From Vibrio celticus (lineage in GTDB: Bacteria > Pseudomonadota > Gammaproteobacteria > Enterobacterales > Vibrionaceae), in NCBI RefSeq assembly GCF_024347335.1, contig NZ_AP025463.1, positions 620,001 to 684,000 on the forward strand: a stretch of DNA of 64,000 nucleotides. The letters run 5' to 3'. Every line of letters begins with the position of its first letter. The first letter of the stretch is position 1. Positions 15,330 through 24,301 of the stretch are shown here, piece after piece. The notes beneath the pieces were generated by a model. It was not told where the DNA came from, did not search any database, and saw only the letters and a program-made list of their open reading frames with translations. The position numbers and the translations under genes were made by a program.

Positions 15330-16910
15330 ATGTCTTTCCAACAAGAAGTGAGCAAACGTAGAACGTTTGCGATTATCTCTCACCCGGATGCGGGTAAAAC
15401 CACGATTACTGAAAAAGTTCTTTTATTCGGAAACGCGATTCAAAAAGCGGGTACCGTAAAAGGCCGTGGCTCTAACCAGCACGCTAAATCTGACTGGATG
15501 GAGATGGAAAAAGAACGTGGTATCTCGGTAACTACGTCGGTAATGCAATTCCCATACAATGATTGCCTAGTAAACCTACTAGATACTCCAGGACACGAAG
15601 ATTTCTCGGAAGATACGTACCGTACGCTAACAGCGGTTGACTCTTGTTTGATGGTTATCGATGCTGCGAAAGGTGTCGAGGATCGTACTCGTAAACTAAT
15701 GGAAGTAACACGTCTGCGTGATACGCCAATCGTAACGTTTATGAACAAACTTGACCGTGACGTTCGTGATCCAATGGAAGTGCTTGATGAAGTAGAGAGC
15801 GAGCTAGGTATGGCTTGTGCTCCAATCTCATGGCCAATTGGTTGTGGAAAAGAGTTTAAAGGTGTTTACCACATTCATCGTGATGAAACGATCTTGTATG
15901 AATCTGGCCACGGCCATGAGATCCAAGAAGTTCGCATCATCAAAGGTCTAGATAACCCTGAGCTAGATGAAGCGGTAGGTGCTGATCTTGCGGAAAGCGT
16001 ACGTGAAGAGCTAGAGCTTGTTATCGGTGCTTGCCCTGAGTTTGATCACGAACTGTTCCTTGCGGGTGAACTAACGCCGGTTTACTTCGGTACTGCATTA
16101 GGTAACTTTGGTGTTGACCATATGCTTGATGGTCTAACGAAATGGGCTCCAGCGCCTCAAACGCGTCAAGCTAACGAGCGTGATGTTGAAGCGACAGAAG
16201 AGAAGTTTTCTGGCTTCGTATTTAAGATCCAAGCAAACATGGACCCTAAACACCGTGACCGTATCGCATTCATGCGTATCGTGTCGGGTACTTACAACCA
16301 AGGTATGAAGATGAACCATGTTCGTACTGGTAAGAGTGTAAGTATCTCTGATGCGGTAACCTTCATGGCGGGTGACCGTGCTCGTGCTGAGAAAGCATAC
16401 GCGGGTGATATTATCGGTCTACATAACCACGGTACTATCCAGATTGGTGATACCTTTACTCAAGGTGAGAGCCTTAAGTTCGCTGGTATTCCTAACTTTG
16501 CACCTGAGCTATTCCGTCGTATCCGTCTACGCGATCCACTGAAGCAGAAGCAACTTCTAAAAGGCTTAGTGCAGCTTTCAGAAGAGGGCGCAGTACAAGT
16601 ATTCCGTCCTATGCAGAACAACGACCTGATCGTTGGTGCGGTTGGTGTGCTTCAGTTCGACGTGGTTGTAGCGCGCTTGAAAGCGGAATACAACGTAGAA
16701 GCTATCTACGAAGGTGTTAACGTTGCAACAGCTCGCTGGGTTGAATGTGATGACGCTAAGAAACTAGAAGAATTCAAACGTAAGAACCAATCTAACCTTG
16801 CGCTAGATGGCGGTGACAACCTGTCTTACATCGCACCAACTATGGTGAACTTGAACCTTGCTTCTGAACGCTTCCCTGAAGTTCAGTTCCGAGCGACGCG
16901 CGAGCACTAA
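15330..16910 (+). CDS. prfC: Peptide chain release factor 3
   Basis: RF3 is a GTPase that removes RF1 or RF2 from the ribosome after termination and takes part in post-peptidyl-transfer quality control. The 526-residue protein has the P loop ISHPDAGKTTITEK, the switch II motif DTPGHEDFSEDTYR, and NKLD. The segment after the P loop, GTVKGRGSNQHAKSDWMEME, distinguishes RF3 from EF-G. Length matches E. coli (529). The ATG follows AAAGGGCGACT. The upstream IS5-type copy separates it from rimI, but its own promoter lies on the prfC side of the insertion. Confidence 0.97.
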   Translation: MSFQQEVSKRRTFAIISHPDAGKTTITEKVLLFGNAIQKAGTVKGRGSNQHAKSDWMEMEKERGISVTTSVMQFPYNDCLVNLLDTPGHEDFSEDTYRTLTAVDSCLMVIDAAKGVEDRTRKLMEVTRLRDTPIVTFMNKLDRDVRDPMEVLDEVESELGMACAPISWPIGCGKEFKGVYHIHRDETILYESGHGHEIQEVRIIKGLDNPELDEAVGADLAESVREELELVIGACPEFDHELFLAGELTPVYFGTALGNFGVDHMLDGLTKWAPAPQTRQANERDVEATEEKFSGFVFKIQANMDPKHRDRIAFMRIVSGTYNQGMKMNHVRTGKSVSISDAVTFMAGDRARAEKAYAGDIIGLHNHGTIQIGDTFTQGESLKFAGIPNFAPELFRRIRLRDPLKQKQLLKGLVQLSEEGAVQVFRPMQNNDLIVGAVGVLQFDVVVARLKAEYNVEAIYEGVNVATARWVECDDAKKLEEFKRKNQSNLALDGGDNLSYIAPTMVNLNLASERFPEVQFRATREH

Positions 16911-16937
16911 TTTCTCCGCGATCTATTCGAGTTAAAC

Positions 16938-16971
16938 AAAAACGTCTATTGTTCTGCAATAGGCGTTTTTT
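16938..16971 (+). terminator. Rho-independent terminator after prfC
   Basis: AAACGTCTATTG pairs with CAATAGGCGTTT (one G-U) over TTCTG and is followed by Ts. Confidence 0.87.
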
Positions 16972-17015
16972 AATGCGTTTTATTTGAGGTTTAAAGGCTG
17001 AGGTTAGAAGCAGTT

Positions 17016-17171
17016 ATGTTGGGTTGGATAAAAGCTTGGGTTAGGAAATACGATAAGTGGTGTGAAGAGCTTGGCTTAATGCCTGAGAACAAGCGCAGTT
17101 GTGTTGCTTATCGTCGTGATCCTCAAGGGAAACAAACAGAGAGTAGGGAAGATGACACAGCAAATAAGTGA
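17016..17171 (+). CDS. Small protein, 51 residues, overlapping yjjV (DUF5363-like)
   Basis: A short frame starting MLGWIKAWVRKYDKWCEELG and continuing LMPENKRSCVAYRRDP. The WxxKYDxxCxxLGL...NKxSCV pattern resembles short proteins annotated DUF5363 in Vibrio; that comparison is from memory. Two cysteines (about residues 16 and 29) and an aromatic, basic N-terminus stand out. Its last 20 bases overlap the yjjV start, which suggests coupled translation. Function unknown. The ribosome binding site is weak (GAGGTTAGAAG). Confidence 0.62.
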   Translation: MLGWIKAWVRKYDKWCEELGLMPENKRSCVAYRRDPQGKQTESREDDTANK

Positions 17172-17982
17172 CTTTCCGCTGTTTGATACTCATTGCCATG
17201 CGGATTTTGAGGCGTTTGAGCAACATATTGTAATTGATCAGGGAACTACACTTGATCAAAGTATTGATGGCTATCTTAAAGAAGCAAAGCAAGCTCAAGT
17301 CGAGAAGTTAATCATCCCTTCTATTGGCCAAAGTAACTGGAGGAAGCTCGATGAAATCGCTCAATCTCACCCCAATGTTTACTATGCATTAGGCTTCCAT
17401 CCTTACTTTTTAGAGCAGGCCAATGACGAACAATTTTCGGAACTTCGCCAATTACTCTCTTCAAAAAACAGCCAATGTGTCGCGATAGGTGAGTGCGGGC
17501 TCGACTTTTTTGTGGACGTTGAACGAGAGAAACAAGAGCGCTTTTTCATCCAACAAATGGAACTTGCCAAGGCGTTTGAGCTGCCTTTAATCATCCATGA
17601 GAGGAAGTCTTATAACCGACTTATCGAGCTAATAAAGCAGCATAAGTTCACCTTAGGTGGTGTGATTCACGGCTTTTCAGGGAGTGAACAGCAAGCTTTA
17701 GCGTGGATCAAGCTCGGTTTCTATATTGGCGTCGGTGGAACGATAACTTACCCGAGAGCGCAAAAAACACGCACAACCATGGCAAAATTGCCCCTTGAAT
17801 GTCTGGTATTGGAAACGGATGCTCCGGACATGCCCCTGTATGGAAACCAAGGAAATGTTAATCATTCCAAATATTTAGTTACGATCTTAAATGAACTTTT
17901 TTTGCTTAGAAAAGAGCCAAAGCAATCGATTGCAGCGCAAATTTGGCAAAATAGCCATCGCGCATTCGGTATATGTGAATAA
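17152..17982 (+). CDS. yjjV: TatD-family metal-dependent hydrolase (YjjV)
   Basis: A 276-residue TIM-barrel metalloenzyme of the TatD DNase family. Metal ligands are visible as DTHCH (about residues 13-17), GECGLDF, IIHERKS, VIHGFSG and ETDAPDMPL. The GGTITYPRAQKTR segment resembles E. coli YjjV rather than TatD or YcfH. TatD proteins are 3'-to-5' deoxyribonucleases; the substrate of YjjV is less certain. The ATG at 17152 with AGGGAAG is chosen over an upstream in-frame TTG, since the extension lies inside the overlapping small gene. No terminator is obvious after it. Confidence 0.9.
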   Translation: MTQQISDFPLFDTHCHADFEAFEQHIVIDQGTTLDQSIDGYLKEAKQAQVEKLIIPSIGQSNWRKLDEIAQSHPNVYYALGFHPYFLEQANDEQFSELRQLLSSKNSQCVAIGECGLDFFVDVEREKQERFFIQQMELAKAFELPLIIHERKSYNRLIELIKQHKFTLGGVIHGFSGSEQQALAWIKLGFYIGVGGTITYPRAQKTRTTMAKLPLECLVLETDAPDMPLYGNQGNVNHSKYLVTILNELFLLRKEPKQSIAAQIWQNSHRAFGICE

Positions 17983-18024
17983 AACCGAAGGTTTTTGTTT
18001 ATCGTTTGCGTAAATTGCACTGAG

Positions 18025-18044
18025 CTTGTGATTTGGCTCACATT
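18025..18044 (+). promoter_or_regulatory. CRP site upstream of nupC
   Basis: TGTGA-TTTGGC-TCACA (18027-18042) is a perfect CRP core. A consensus -10, TATAAT, lies at 18116-18121; a start near 18128 puts the site at about -93.5, a known class I position. Two extra TGTGA half-sites follow (about 18050 and 18080). This fits glucose-repressible nucleoside uptake. Confidence 0.75.
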
Positions 18045-18186
18045 TGCGTGTGAATGGTACATGAATCTTCTACGAAAGTGTGAGGACGGCATTACTTTAT
18101 TAGTGGTCGCATGAGTATAATTGCCTCCGCTTTATAGCCCCATTTTGTAACACGCCAATAAATAACTAATAAGGAAGTCATAAACT

Positions 18187-19449
18187 ATGAGCCTGTTTAT
18201 GAGCCTAGTCGGAATGGTTGCACTGATCGCAATCGCAGTACTACTATCTGACAACCGCAAAGCTATTAATCTAAGAACAGTGGGTGGCGCTTTCGCTATC
18301 CAATTCGCACTTGGTGCATTCGTACTTTACATCCCTTGGGGTCGTGATCTACTTGCAGGTTTCTCTGCTGGTGTAGCAAACGTGATCGACTACGGTAAAG
18401 ACGGTACTGGTTTCCTATTCGGCAGCCTAGTTAACTTTTCAGTTGACGGTATCGGTTTCATCTTTGCTTTCCAAGTACTACCAACTCTGATTTTCTTCTC
18501 TGCACTTATCTCTGTACTTTACTACATTGGTGTTATGCAAATTGTAATCAAAGTTCTTGGTGGTGGTCTTCAGAAAGCTCTAGGTACTTCTCGCGCCGAG
18601 TCTATGTCTGCAGCAGCAAACATCTTCGTTGGTCAAACTGAAGCACCTCTAGTTGTTCGTCCATTTGTTCCTAAAATGACTAACTCTGAACTATTCGCAG
18701 TAATGTGTGGTGGTTTGGCTTCTGTAGCTGGTGGTGTACTAGCAGGTTACGCATCTATGGGTGTACCTCTAGAGTACCTAGTTGCAGCGTCATTCATGGC
18801 AGCACCTGGTGGTCTACTATTCGCTAAAATCATCAAGCCTGAAACAGATACGCCAGACGACAACATCGCTGACGAAATGGACGGTGGCGATGACAAACCA
18901 GCTAACGTTATCGACGCAGCAGCAGGTGGCGCATCAGTTGGTCTACAACTAGCACTTAACGTTGGTGCAATGCTACTAGCATTCATCGGTCTAATTGCTC
19001 TAATCAACGGTATCCTAGGTGGCATCGGTGGTTGGTTCGGTATGGAAAACCTAACTCTAGAACTTCTTCTAGGTTGGATCTTCGCACCGCTAGCATTCAT
19101 CATTGGTGTTCCATGGGAAGAAGCAACTATCGCTGGTTCTTTCATTGGTCAGAAGACAGTTGTTAACGAATTCGTTGCATACCTAAACTTCGTACCATAC
19201 GTTGGTGAAAACGCTCAAGTTGTTGCAGCAACTGGTCAAGTGATGTCTGAGAAGACTCAAGCTATCATCGCATTCGCACTATGTGGTTTCGCAAACCTTT
19301 CTTCAATTGCGATTCTTCTAGGTGGTCTAGGTGGTATTGCACCAAGCCGTCGCCACGACATCGCACGTATGGGTGTTAAAGCGGTAATTGCTGGTACTCT
19401 ATCTAACCTGATGGCAGCAACAATTGCTGGCTTCTTCCTGTCTTTCTAA
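18187..19449 (+). CDS. nupC: Concentrative nucleoside transporter NupC (CNT family)
   Basis: An inner-membrane Na+-coupled nucleoside symporter of 420 residues. It closely resembles the V. cholerae CNT protein of known structure as I remember it. The nucleoside-site motifs are intact: VGQTEAPL in the first hairpin region, VPWEEATIAG with its glutamate, and CGFANLSSIAILLGGL with the conserved Asn and Ser. An acidic loop (DEMDGGDDKPAN) separates the transport halves. The ATG follows AAGGAAG. It stands before the deo genes, which break down the nucleosides it brings in, and has a perfect CRP site upstream. Confidence 0.96.
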   Translation: MSLFMSLVGMVALIAIAVLLSDNRKAINLRTVGGAFAIQFALGAFVLYIPWGRDLLAGFSAGVANVIDYGKDGTGFLFGSLVNFSVDGIGFIFAFQVLPTLIFFSALISVLYYIGVMQIVIKVLGGGLQKALGTSRAESMSAAANIFVGQTEAPLVVRPFVPKMTNSELFAVMCGGLASVAGGVLAGYASMGVPLEYLVAASFMAAPGGLLFAKIIKPETDTPDDNIADEMDGGDDKPANVIDAAAGGASVGLQLALNVGAMLLAFIGLIALINGILGGIGGWFGMENLTLELLLGWIFAPLAFIIGVPWEEATIAGSFIGQKTVVNEFVAYLNFVPYVGENAQVVAATGQVMSEKTQAIIAFALCGFANLSSIAILLGGLGGIAPSRRHDIARMGVKAVIAGTLSNLMAATIAGFFLSF

Positions 19450-19487
19450 TTAGTTAGAAATCGATATATAGACGCCATAATAATATC

Positions 19488-19521
19488 GCCCCGTAGCAAG
19501 AAATTGCTGCGGGGCTTTTTT
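19488..19521 (+). terminator. Rho-independent terminator after nupC
   Basis: GCCCCGTAGCAA pairs with TTGCTGCGGGGC over GAAA (one G-U) and is followed by six Ts. Confidence 0.9.
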
Positions 19522-19966
19522 GTTTTTAGGCCTAGTGATTCTTTGGCATAAGCATCAGCTTGAAGTCGATTAATGGGTCTAGAATGTTTTTTTGAGATAC
19601 AAACCGTTTGCGTTCTAAGGAGCACTACAATTTATTGATGGATACCTATAATGTATAAGCTAAAGGGATAGGATGTCTCTGTTGGCAAGAAAGTAACCTC
19701 GAAATCAACTCGAACGTTATTCTTCTGGGATTAAGCCAAAATTAGCGATACGCTATAGATGTTAGACACAACATGACTGATTTGTTGTGCCATAGACCAA
19801 ACTGGTACTGTGCGGTGACAAGGATTGCAATTGGTAGCGAAAGTTATCAAGTCTTCAGGGAACCAAGTCCGTTCATTTGTGGCTACTGAGCATTACTAAA
19901 ATATCCATCTATACTGGATGGAGGGCGAAGTAGTTAACTATTTGAATATATTGATCGGAGATAGAA
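19522..19966 (+). promoter_or_regulatory. Long non-coding region before the deo operon
   Basis: About 445 bases without a supported gene; it should hold the deo promoters. ATGTT-AGACAC-AACAT (19759-19774) is a 5-bp dyad resembling a DeoR-type operator but two bases shorter. It overlaps a 7-bp inverted repeat, CACAACA / TGTTGTG (19767-19789). No clean CRP core was found. ATCGGAGATAG supplies the deoC ribosome binding site. Confidence 0.4.
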
Positions 19967-20743
19967 ATGAGCGATTTAAAAGCAGCAGCTCTACGTGCAC
20001 TTAAACTTATGGATCTAACTACGCTAAATGACGATGACACTACAGAAAAAGTAGTGGCGCTTTGTCATGACGCGAAGACTGCAGTAGGCAACACCGCTGC
20101 AATCTGTATTTACCCTCGCTTTATCCCAGCAGCTAAGAAAGCGTTGCGTGAGCAAGGTACTCCAGAAGTACGCATTGCGACTGTAACTAACTTCCCTCAT
20201 GGTAATGACGACATCGAAATTGCTGTTGCAGAAACAAAAGCAGCGGTAGCGTACGGCGCAGACGAAGTTGACGTAGTATTCCCATACCGTGCTCTTATTG
20301 CTGGCAACGAAGAAGTTGGCTTTGAGCTAGTTAAACAGTGTAAAGCAGCTTGTGGTGACATCACGCTTAAAGTGATCATCGAAACAGGTGAATTGAAAGA
20401 AGAAGCACTGATCAAGAAAGCTTCTCAAATCTGTATCGAAGCAGGTGCAGACTTCATCAAAACTTCAACAGGTAAAGTGCCAGTAAACGCGACTCCAGAG
20501 TACGCGCGCATGATGCTTGAAGTTATTCGTGACATGGGCGTTGCTAAAACAGTTGGTTTCAAACCAGCTGGTGGCGTACGTACTGCTGAAGATGCAGCAC
20601 TATACCTAGCAATGGCTGATGAGCTACTAGGCGCTGAGTGGGCAGACAACATGCACTACCGTTTTGGTGCTTCAAGCCTACTAACTAACCTTCTTAATAC
20701 ATTAGAAGTGACAGACCAGACTGCTGATCCAGCAGCATACTAA
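19967..20743 (+). CDS. deoC: Deoxyribose-phosphate aldolase
   Basis: DeoC cleaves 2-deoxyribose 5-phosphate to acetaldehyde and glyceraldehyde 3-phosphate by a class I (Schiff base) mechanism. The 258-residue TIM barrel has the DLTTLNDDDT N-terminus of the long DeoC type, EVDVVFPYRAL with the catalytic Asp, the Schiff-base lysine in DFIKTSTGK, and a second lysine in TVGFKPAGGVRT. First gene of deoC-deoA-deoB-deoD, the order seen in E. coli. The start has GGAGATAG as ribosome binding site. Confidence 0.97.
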   Translation: MSDLKAAALRALKLMDLTTLNDDDTTEKVVALCHDAKTAVGNTAAICIYPRFIPAAKKALREQGTPEVRIATVTNFPHGNDDIEIAVAETKAAVAYGADEVDVVFPYRALIAGNEEVGFELVKQCKAACGDITLKVIIETGELKEEALIKKASQICIEAGADFIKTSTGKVPVNATPEYARMMLEVIRDMGVAKTVGFKPAGGVRTAEDAALYLAMADELLGAEWADNMHYRFGASSLLTNLLNTLEVTDQTADPAAY

Positions 20744-20780
20744 TATCCCAATCGGGTGTAACAAAATTTAGTCTGTTTGA

Positions 20781-20803
20781 TGGAGTGGCGTTAAGTCACT
20801 CCA
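20781..20803 (+). other. Hairpin between deoC and deoA
   Basis: TGGAGTG and CACTCCA pair around nine bases, without a T run. It lies 50 bases before the deoA start and may protect or process the operon mRNA. Confidence 0.5.
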
Positions 20804-20853
20804 CATTACCTCTTTCCCTACAAACCATACTCACTAGAGTTTGGGAGGCACTA

Positions 20854-22182
20854 ATGTATCTACCTCAAGAAATTATTCGCAGAAAACGTGATGGCGAAGT
20901 CCTAACAGCGGAAGAAATTAACTTCTTCATTCAAGGTGTCGCTAAAAACACGGTTTCTGAAGGCCAAATTGCAGCATTCGCAATGGCTATCTTCTTTAAT
21001 GAAATGACAATGCCAGAGCGTATCGCACTAACGTGTGCAATGCGTGATTCAGGCATGGTGATTGACTGGAGCCACATGAACTTTGATGGCCCAATCGTTG
21101 ATAAACACTCTACTGGTGGTGTTGGTGACGTAACTTCTCTGATGCTTGGCCCTATGGTTGCAGCATGTGGCGGTTTCGTTCCAATGATCTCTGGTCGTGG
21201 TTTAGGCCACACTGGCGGTACGCTAGACAAGCTTGAATCTATCCCTGGCTACAACATTACACCAACCAATGATGTGTTCGGTGCAGTAACGAAAGATGCT
21301 GGTGTAGCGATCATCGGTCAAACAGGCGATCTAGCTCCTGCTGACAAGCGTGTTTACGCAACTCGTGATATCACAGCAACAGTCGATAACATCTCGCTAA
21401 TCACGGCTTCAATCCTATCTAAGAAACTGGCTGCTGGCCTTGATTCTCTAGTGATGGATGTAAAAGTAGGTTCAGGCGCATTCATGCCGACTTACGAAGC
21501 ATCTGAAGAGCTAGCGAAATCTATCGTTGCAGTAGCAAACGGTGCGGGTACGAAAACAACAGCAATCCTAACGGACATGAACCAAGTTCTGGCTTCTTCA
21601 GCGGGTAACGCAGTAGAAGTTCGTGAAGCGGTTCAATTCTTAACAGGCGAATACCGTAATCCACGCTTGTTAGAGATCACTCTAGCATCGTGTGCTGAAA
21701 TGTTGGTGCTGGGTAACCTAGCTAAAGATTCAGACAAAGCGCGCGAAAAACTGATGGCAGTACTGGATAACGGTAAAGCAGCAGAGTGCTTCGGTAAAAT
21801 GGTAGCGGGCCTTGGTGGTCCAGCAGATTTCGTAGCGAACTACGATAACTACCTAGAAAAAGCAGAAATTGTTAAGCCAGTGTACGCGCTAGAAAGCGGT
21901 GTGGTATCAGCAATGGATACTCGTGCAATTGGTATGGCTGTGGTTGGTATGGGCGGTGGTCGTCGCGTAGCAACTGACAGCATTGATTACGCAGTCGGTT
22001 TTGATCACTTCATTCGCCTAGGTGAAGTAGCAAGTGAAGATAAGCCATTAGCAATGATTCATGCTCGCAACGAACAACAGTGGCAAGAAGCTGCAACTGC
22101 ATTACAAAATGCAATCACTGTGGGCGGAGAATATACAGCAACGCCAGACGTTTACCGTCAGATTCGTTCTGAAGACGTGTAA
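20854..22182 (+). CDS. deoA: Thymidine phosphorylase
   Basis: DeoA splits thymidine or deoxyuridine with phosphate to the base and deoxyribose 1-phosphate. The 442-residue protein has the phosphate-binding signature KHSTGGVGDVTSLML, SGRGLGHTGGTLDKLES (the TP/PyNP family signature) and VMDVKVGSGAFMP. The start is the ATG at 20854, eight bases from GGGAGG, giving MYLPQEIIRRKRDG as in E. coli. An in-frame upstream extension has no such support and crosses the intergenic hairpin. Acts with deoC and deoB in deoxynucleoside catabolism. Confidence 0.97.
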   Translation: MYLPQEIIRRKRDGEVLTAEEINFFIQGVAKNTVSEGQIAAFAMAIFFNEMTMPERIALTCAMRDSGMVIDWSHMNFDGPIVDKHSTGGVGDVTSLMLGPMVAACGGFVPMISGRGLGHTGGTLDKLESIPGYNITPTNDVFGAVTKDAGVAIIGQTGDLAPADKRVYATRDITATVDNISLITASILSKKLAAGLDSLVMDVKVGSGAFMPTYEASEELAKSIVAVANGAGTKTTAILTDMNQVLASSAGNAVEVREAVQFLTGEYRNPRLLEITLASCAEMLVLGNLAKDSDKAREKLMAVLDNGKAAECFGKMVAGLGGPADFVANYDNYLEKAEIVKPVYALESGVVSAMDTRAIGMAVVGMGGGRRVATDSIDYAVGFDHFIRLGEVASEDKPLAMIHARNEQQWQEAATALQNAITVGGEYTATPDVYRQIRSEDV

Positions 22183-22190
22183 ATAACAGA

Positions 22191-22217
22191 TATCGGTATG
22201 CCTCGCGTATACCGATA
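22191..22217 (+). other. Hairpin between deoA and deoB
   Basis: TATCGGTAT and ATACCGATA form a perfect 9-bp stem over a nine-base loop starting nine bases after the deoA stop, with no T run. It is probably an mRNA processing or stability element. Confidence 0.5.
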
Positions 22218-22258
22218 AACAGAGTTCTGGTGCAAAGAGCAATAAGTTGGTGAAGAAA

Positions 22259-23479
22259 ATGAAAAGAGCATTTATTTTAGTTTTAGATTCATTCGGTATC
22301 GGTGAAACAGCGGATGCGGACAAATTTGGTGATGTAGGTTCTGACACTATGGGCCACATCGCAGATCATTGTGACCAAGGTCTTGCAGACAATGCAGATC
22401 GTAAAGGTTCACTGACGCTGCCAAACCTGTCTAAGCTAGGTCTAGCGATGGCTCATAAAGAGTCTACAGGTCGTTTTGCTCCTGGTATGGATGCAGACGC
22501 TGAAATCATTGGCGCTTACGGTCACGCTGCTGAGCTTTCTTCTGGTAAAGACACGCCATCAGGTCACTGGGAAATCGCGGGTGTTCCTGTACTGTTTGAC
22601 TGGGGCTACTTCACCGACAAAGAGAACAGCTTTCCAAAAGAACTGACTGACCGCATCCTTGAGCGTGCAGGCCTGTCTGGTTTCTTAGGTAACTGCCACT
22701 CATCTGGCACGGAAATCCTAGATAACCTAGGTGAAGAGCACATGAAGACTGGCCTGCCTATCTTCTATACTTCTGCAGACTCTGTTTTCCAGATCGCTTG
22801 TCACGAAGAGACATTCGGCCTGCAGAACCTATTAGACCTTTGTCAGATTGCTCGTGAAGAGCTAGAAGACTACAACATTGGTCGTGTTATCGCTCGTCCG
22901 TTCATTGGCCCAGGTAAAGGTCAATTCGAACGTACTGGTAACCGTCGTGACCTTTCTGTTGAGCCACCTGCAGCCACCATTCTTCAGAAGTTGGTTGATG
23001 AGAAGGGCGGTAACGTTCACTCAATCGGTAAGATCTCTGATATCTACGCGGGGTGTGGCATCACTCAGAAAACCAAAGCAACAGGTATCCCTGCGCTATT
23101 TGAAGCAACCAAAGAAGCGATCAATGAAGCGGGCGACAACACTATCGTGTTCACTAACTTCGTTGATTTCGACTCAGCTTATGGCCACCGCCGTGATGTT
23201 GCTGGTTACGCAGCGGCACTTGAGTACTTCGATGGTCGCATCAATGAAATCGTCGATATGATGAAAGAAGATGATGTGCTTATCCTAACGGCTGACCACG
23301 GTTGTGATCCGACATGGCCAGGTACAGACCATACTCGTGAGCACATCCCTGTGATTGTTTACGGTCAGAAGGTTCCAGCCGGTTCTTTAGGCCGTCGCGA
23401 TACGTTCGCTGATATCGGTCAGAGCTTAGCGTCATACTTTGGTACATCGCCAATGGGACACGGTACAAGCTTTCTATAA
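22259..23479 (+). CDS. deoB: Phosphopentomutase
   Basis: DeoB converts (deoxy)ribose 1-phosphate to the 5-phosphate, linking the phosphorylases to DeoC. The 406-residue alkaline-phosphatase-superfamily enzyme shows the two-metal site motifs LDSFGIGE near the N-terminus, SGKDTPSGHWE with the phosphorylated Thr region, and TADHGCDPTWPGTDHTREH near the end. GTG and TTG codons lie in frame just upstream, but the ATG at 22259 has GGTGAAG before it and matches the E. coli N-terminus (MKRAFI). Confidence 0.97.
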   Translation: MKRAFILVLDSFGIGETADADKFGDVGSDTMGHIADHCDQGLADNADRKGSLTLPNLSKLGLAMAHKESTGRFAPGMDADAEIIGAYGHAAELSSGKDTPSGHWEIAGVPVLFDWGYFTDKENSFPKELTDRILERAGLSGFLGNCHSSGTEILDNLGEEHMKTGLPIFYTSADSVFQIACHEETFGLQNLLDLCQIAREELEDYNIGRVIARPFIGPGKGQFERTGNRRDLSVEPPAATILQKLVDEKGGNVHSIGKISDIYAGCGITQKTKATGIPALFEATKEAINEAGDNTIVFTNFVDFDSAYGHRRDVAGYAAALEYFDGRINEIVDMMKEDDVLILTADHGCDPTWPGTDHTREHIPVIVYGQKVPAGSLGRRDTFADIGQSLASYFGTSPMGHGTSFL

Positions 23480-23487
23480 TAGTTAAC

Positions 23488-23521
23488 GAAGAGAGAGGGA
23501 AACCTCTCTCTTCTTTTTTTG
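23488..23521 (+). terminator. Terminator-like hairpin inside the deo operon
   Basis: GAAGAGAGAGG pairs with CCTCTCTCTTC over GAAA and is followed by seven Ts. It lies between deoB and deoD, so it should reduce deoD transcription relative to deoCAB or isolate deoD. No obvious promoter lies in the 23 bases that remain before deoD. Confidence 0.8.
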
Positions 23522-23544
23522 TTTTGAGATTAAGGATATTTTCA

Positions 23545-24264
23545 ATGGCTACTCCACATATTAATGCTGAAATGGGTGATTTCGCTGACGTAGTTTTAAT
23601 GCCAGGCGACCCGCTACGTGCTAAATACATCGCTGAAACCTTCTTAGAAGAAGTGGTTCAAGTGTGCGACGTTCGCAACATGTTTGGTTACACCGGTACT
23701 TACAAAGGTCGTAAGGTTTCGGTAATGGGACACGGTATGGGTATTCCATCTTGTTCTATTTACGCGACTGAGCTGATCAAAGACTTTGGTGTGAAGAAGA
23801 TCATTCGTGTGGGTAGTTGTGGTGCAGTGAGCGAAGATATCAAAGTGCGTGATGTGGTGATCGGCATGGGCGCATGTACTGACTCTAAAGTGAACCGTAT
23901 TCGTTTTAAAGATCATGACTTTGCGGCTATTGCGGATTACAAAATGGTGCGCGCGGCAGAAGATGCAGCCAAAGCTCTCGGTGTCGGTGTAAAAGTCGGT
24001 AACCTGTTCTCGGCTGAGCTGTTCTACACGCCAGATCCAGAAATGTTCGAAGTAATGGACAAATACGGCATTGTTGGCGTAGAGATGGAAGCAGCTGGCA
24101 TCTATGGTGTATGTGCTGAATACGGCGCAAAAGCTCTAACGATTTGTACTGTTTCTGACCACATCAAGACTGGTGAGCAAACGACATCAGATGAACGTCA
24201 AACGACTTTCAACGACATGATGGTTATCGCACTAGACTCAGTGTTGCTTGGCGACCAAGAATAA
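23545..24264 (+). CDS. deoD: Purine-nucleoside phosphorylase, DeoD type
   Basis: DeoD is a hexameric purine (deoxy)nucleoside phosphorylase. The 239-residue protein starts MATPHINAEMGDFADVVLMP and has the phosphate loop GDPLRAKYIA, the family signature with GHGMGIPSCSIY, VEMEAAGIYG with the ribose-binding glutamates, and VSDHIKTG with the catalytic Asp. The ATG at 23545 follows TAAGGATATT; seven upstream in-frame codons lie against the terminator and are not used. It is the last deo gene, placed after an internal terminator. Confidence 0.97.
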   Translation: MATPHINAEMGDFADVVLMPGDPLRAKYIAETFLEEVVQVCDVRNMFGYTGTYKGRKVSVMGHGMGIPSCSIYATELIKDFGVKKIIRVGSCGAVSEDIKVRDVVIGMGACTDSKVNRIRFKDHDFAAIADYKMVRAAEDAAKALGVGVKVGNLFSAELFYTPDPEMFEVMDKYGIVGVEMEAAGIYGVCAEYGAKALTICTVSDHIKTGEQTTSDERQTTFNDMMVIALDSVLLGDQE

Positions 24265-24301
24265 TCTTGATTTGTCTTAGCTTGATAAGTTAACAGATAA
24301 C

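Noticed and set aside
17041..17298. Minus-strand 85-codon frame at the yjjV start
   Set aside because: It is antisense to the small 51-codon gene and to yjjV, and reads as low-complexity sequence.
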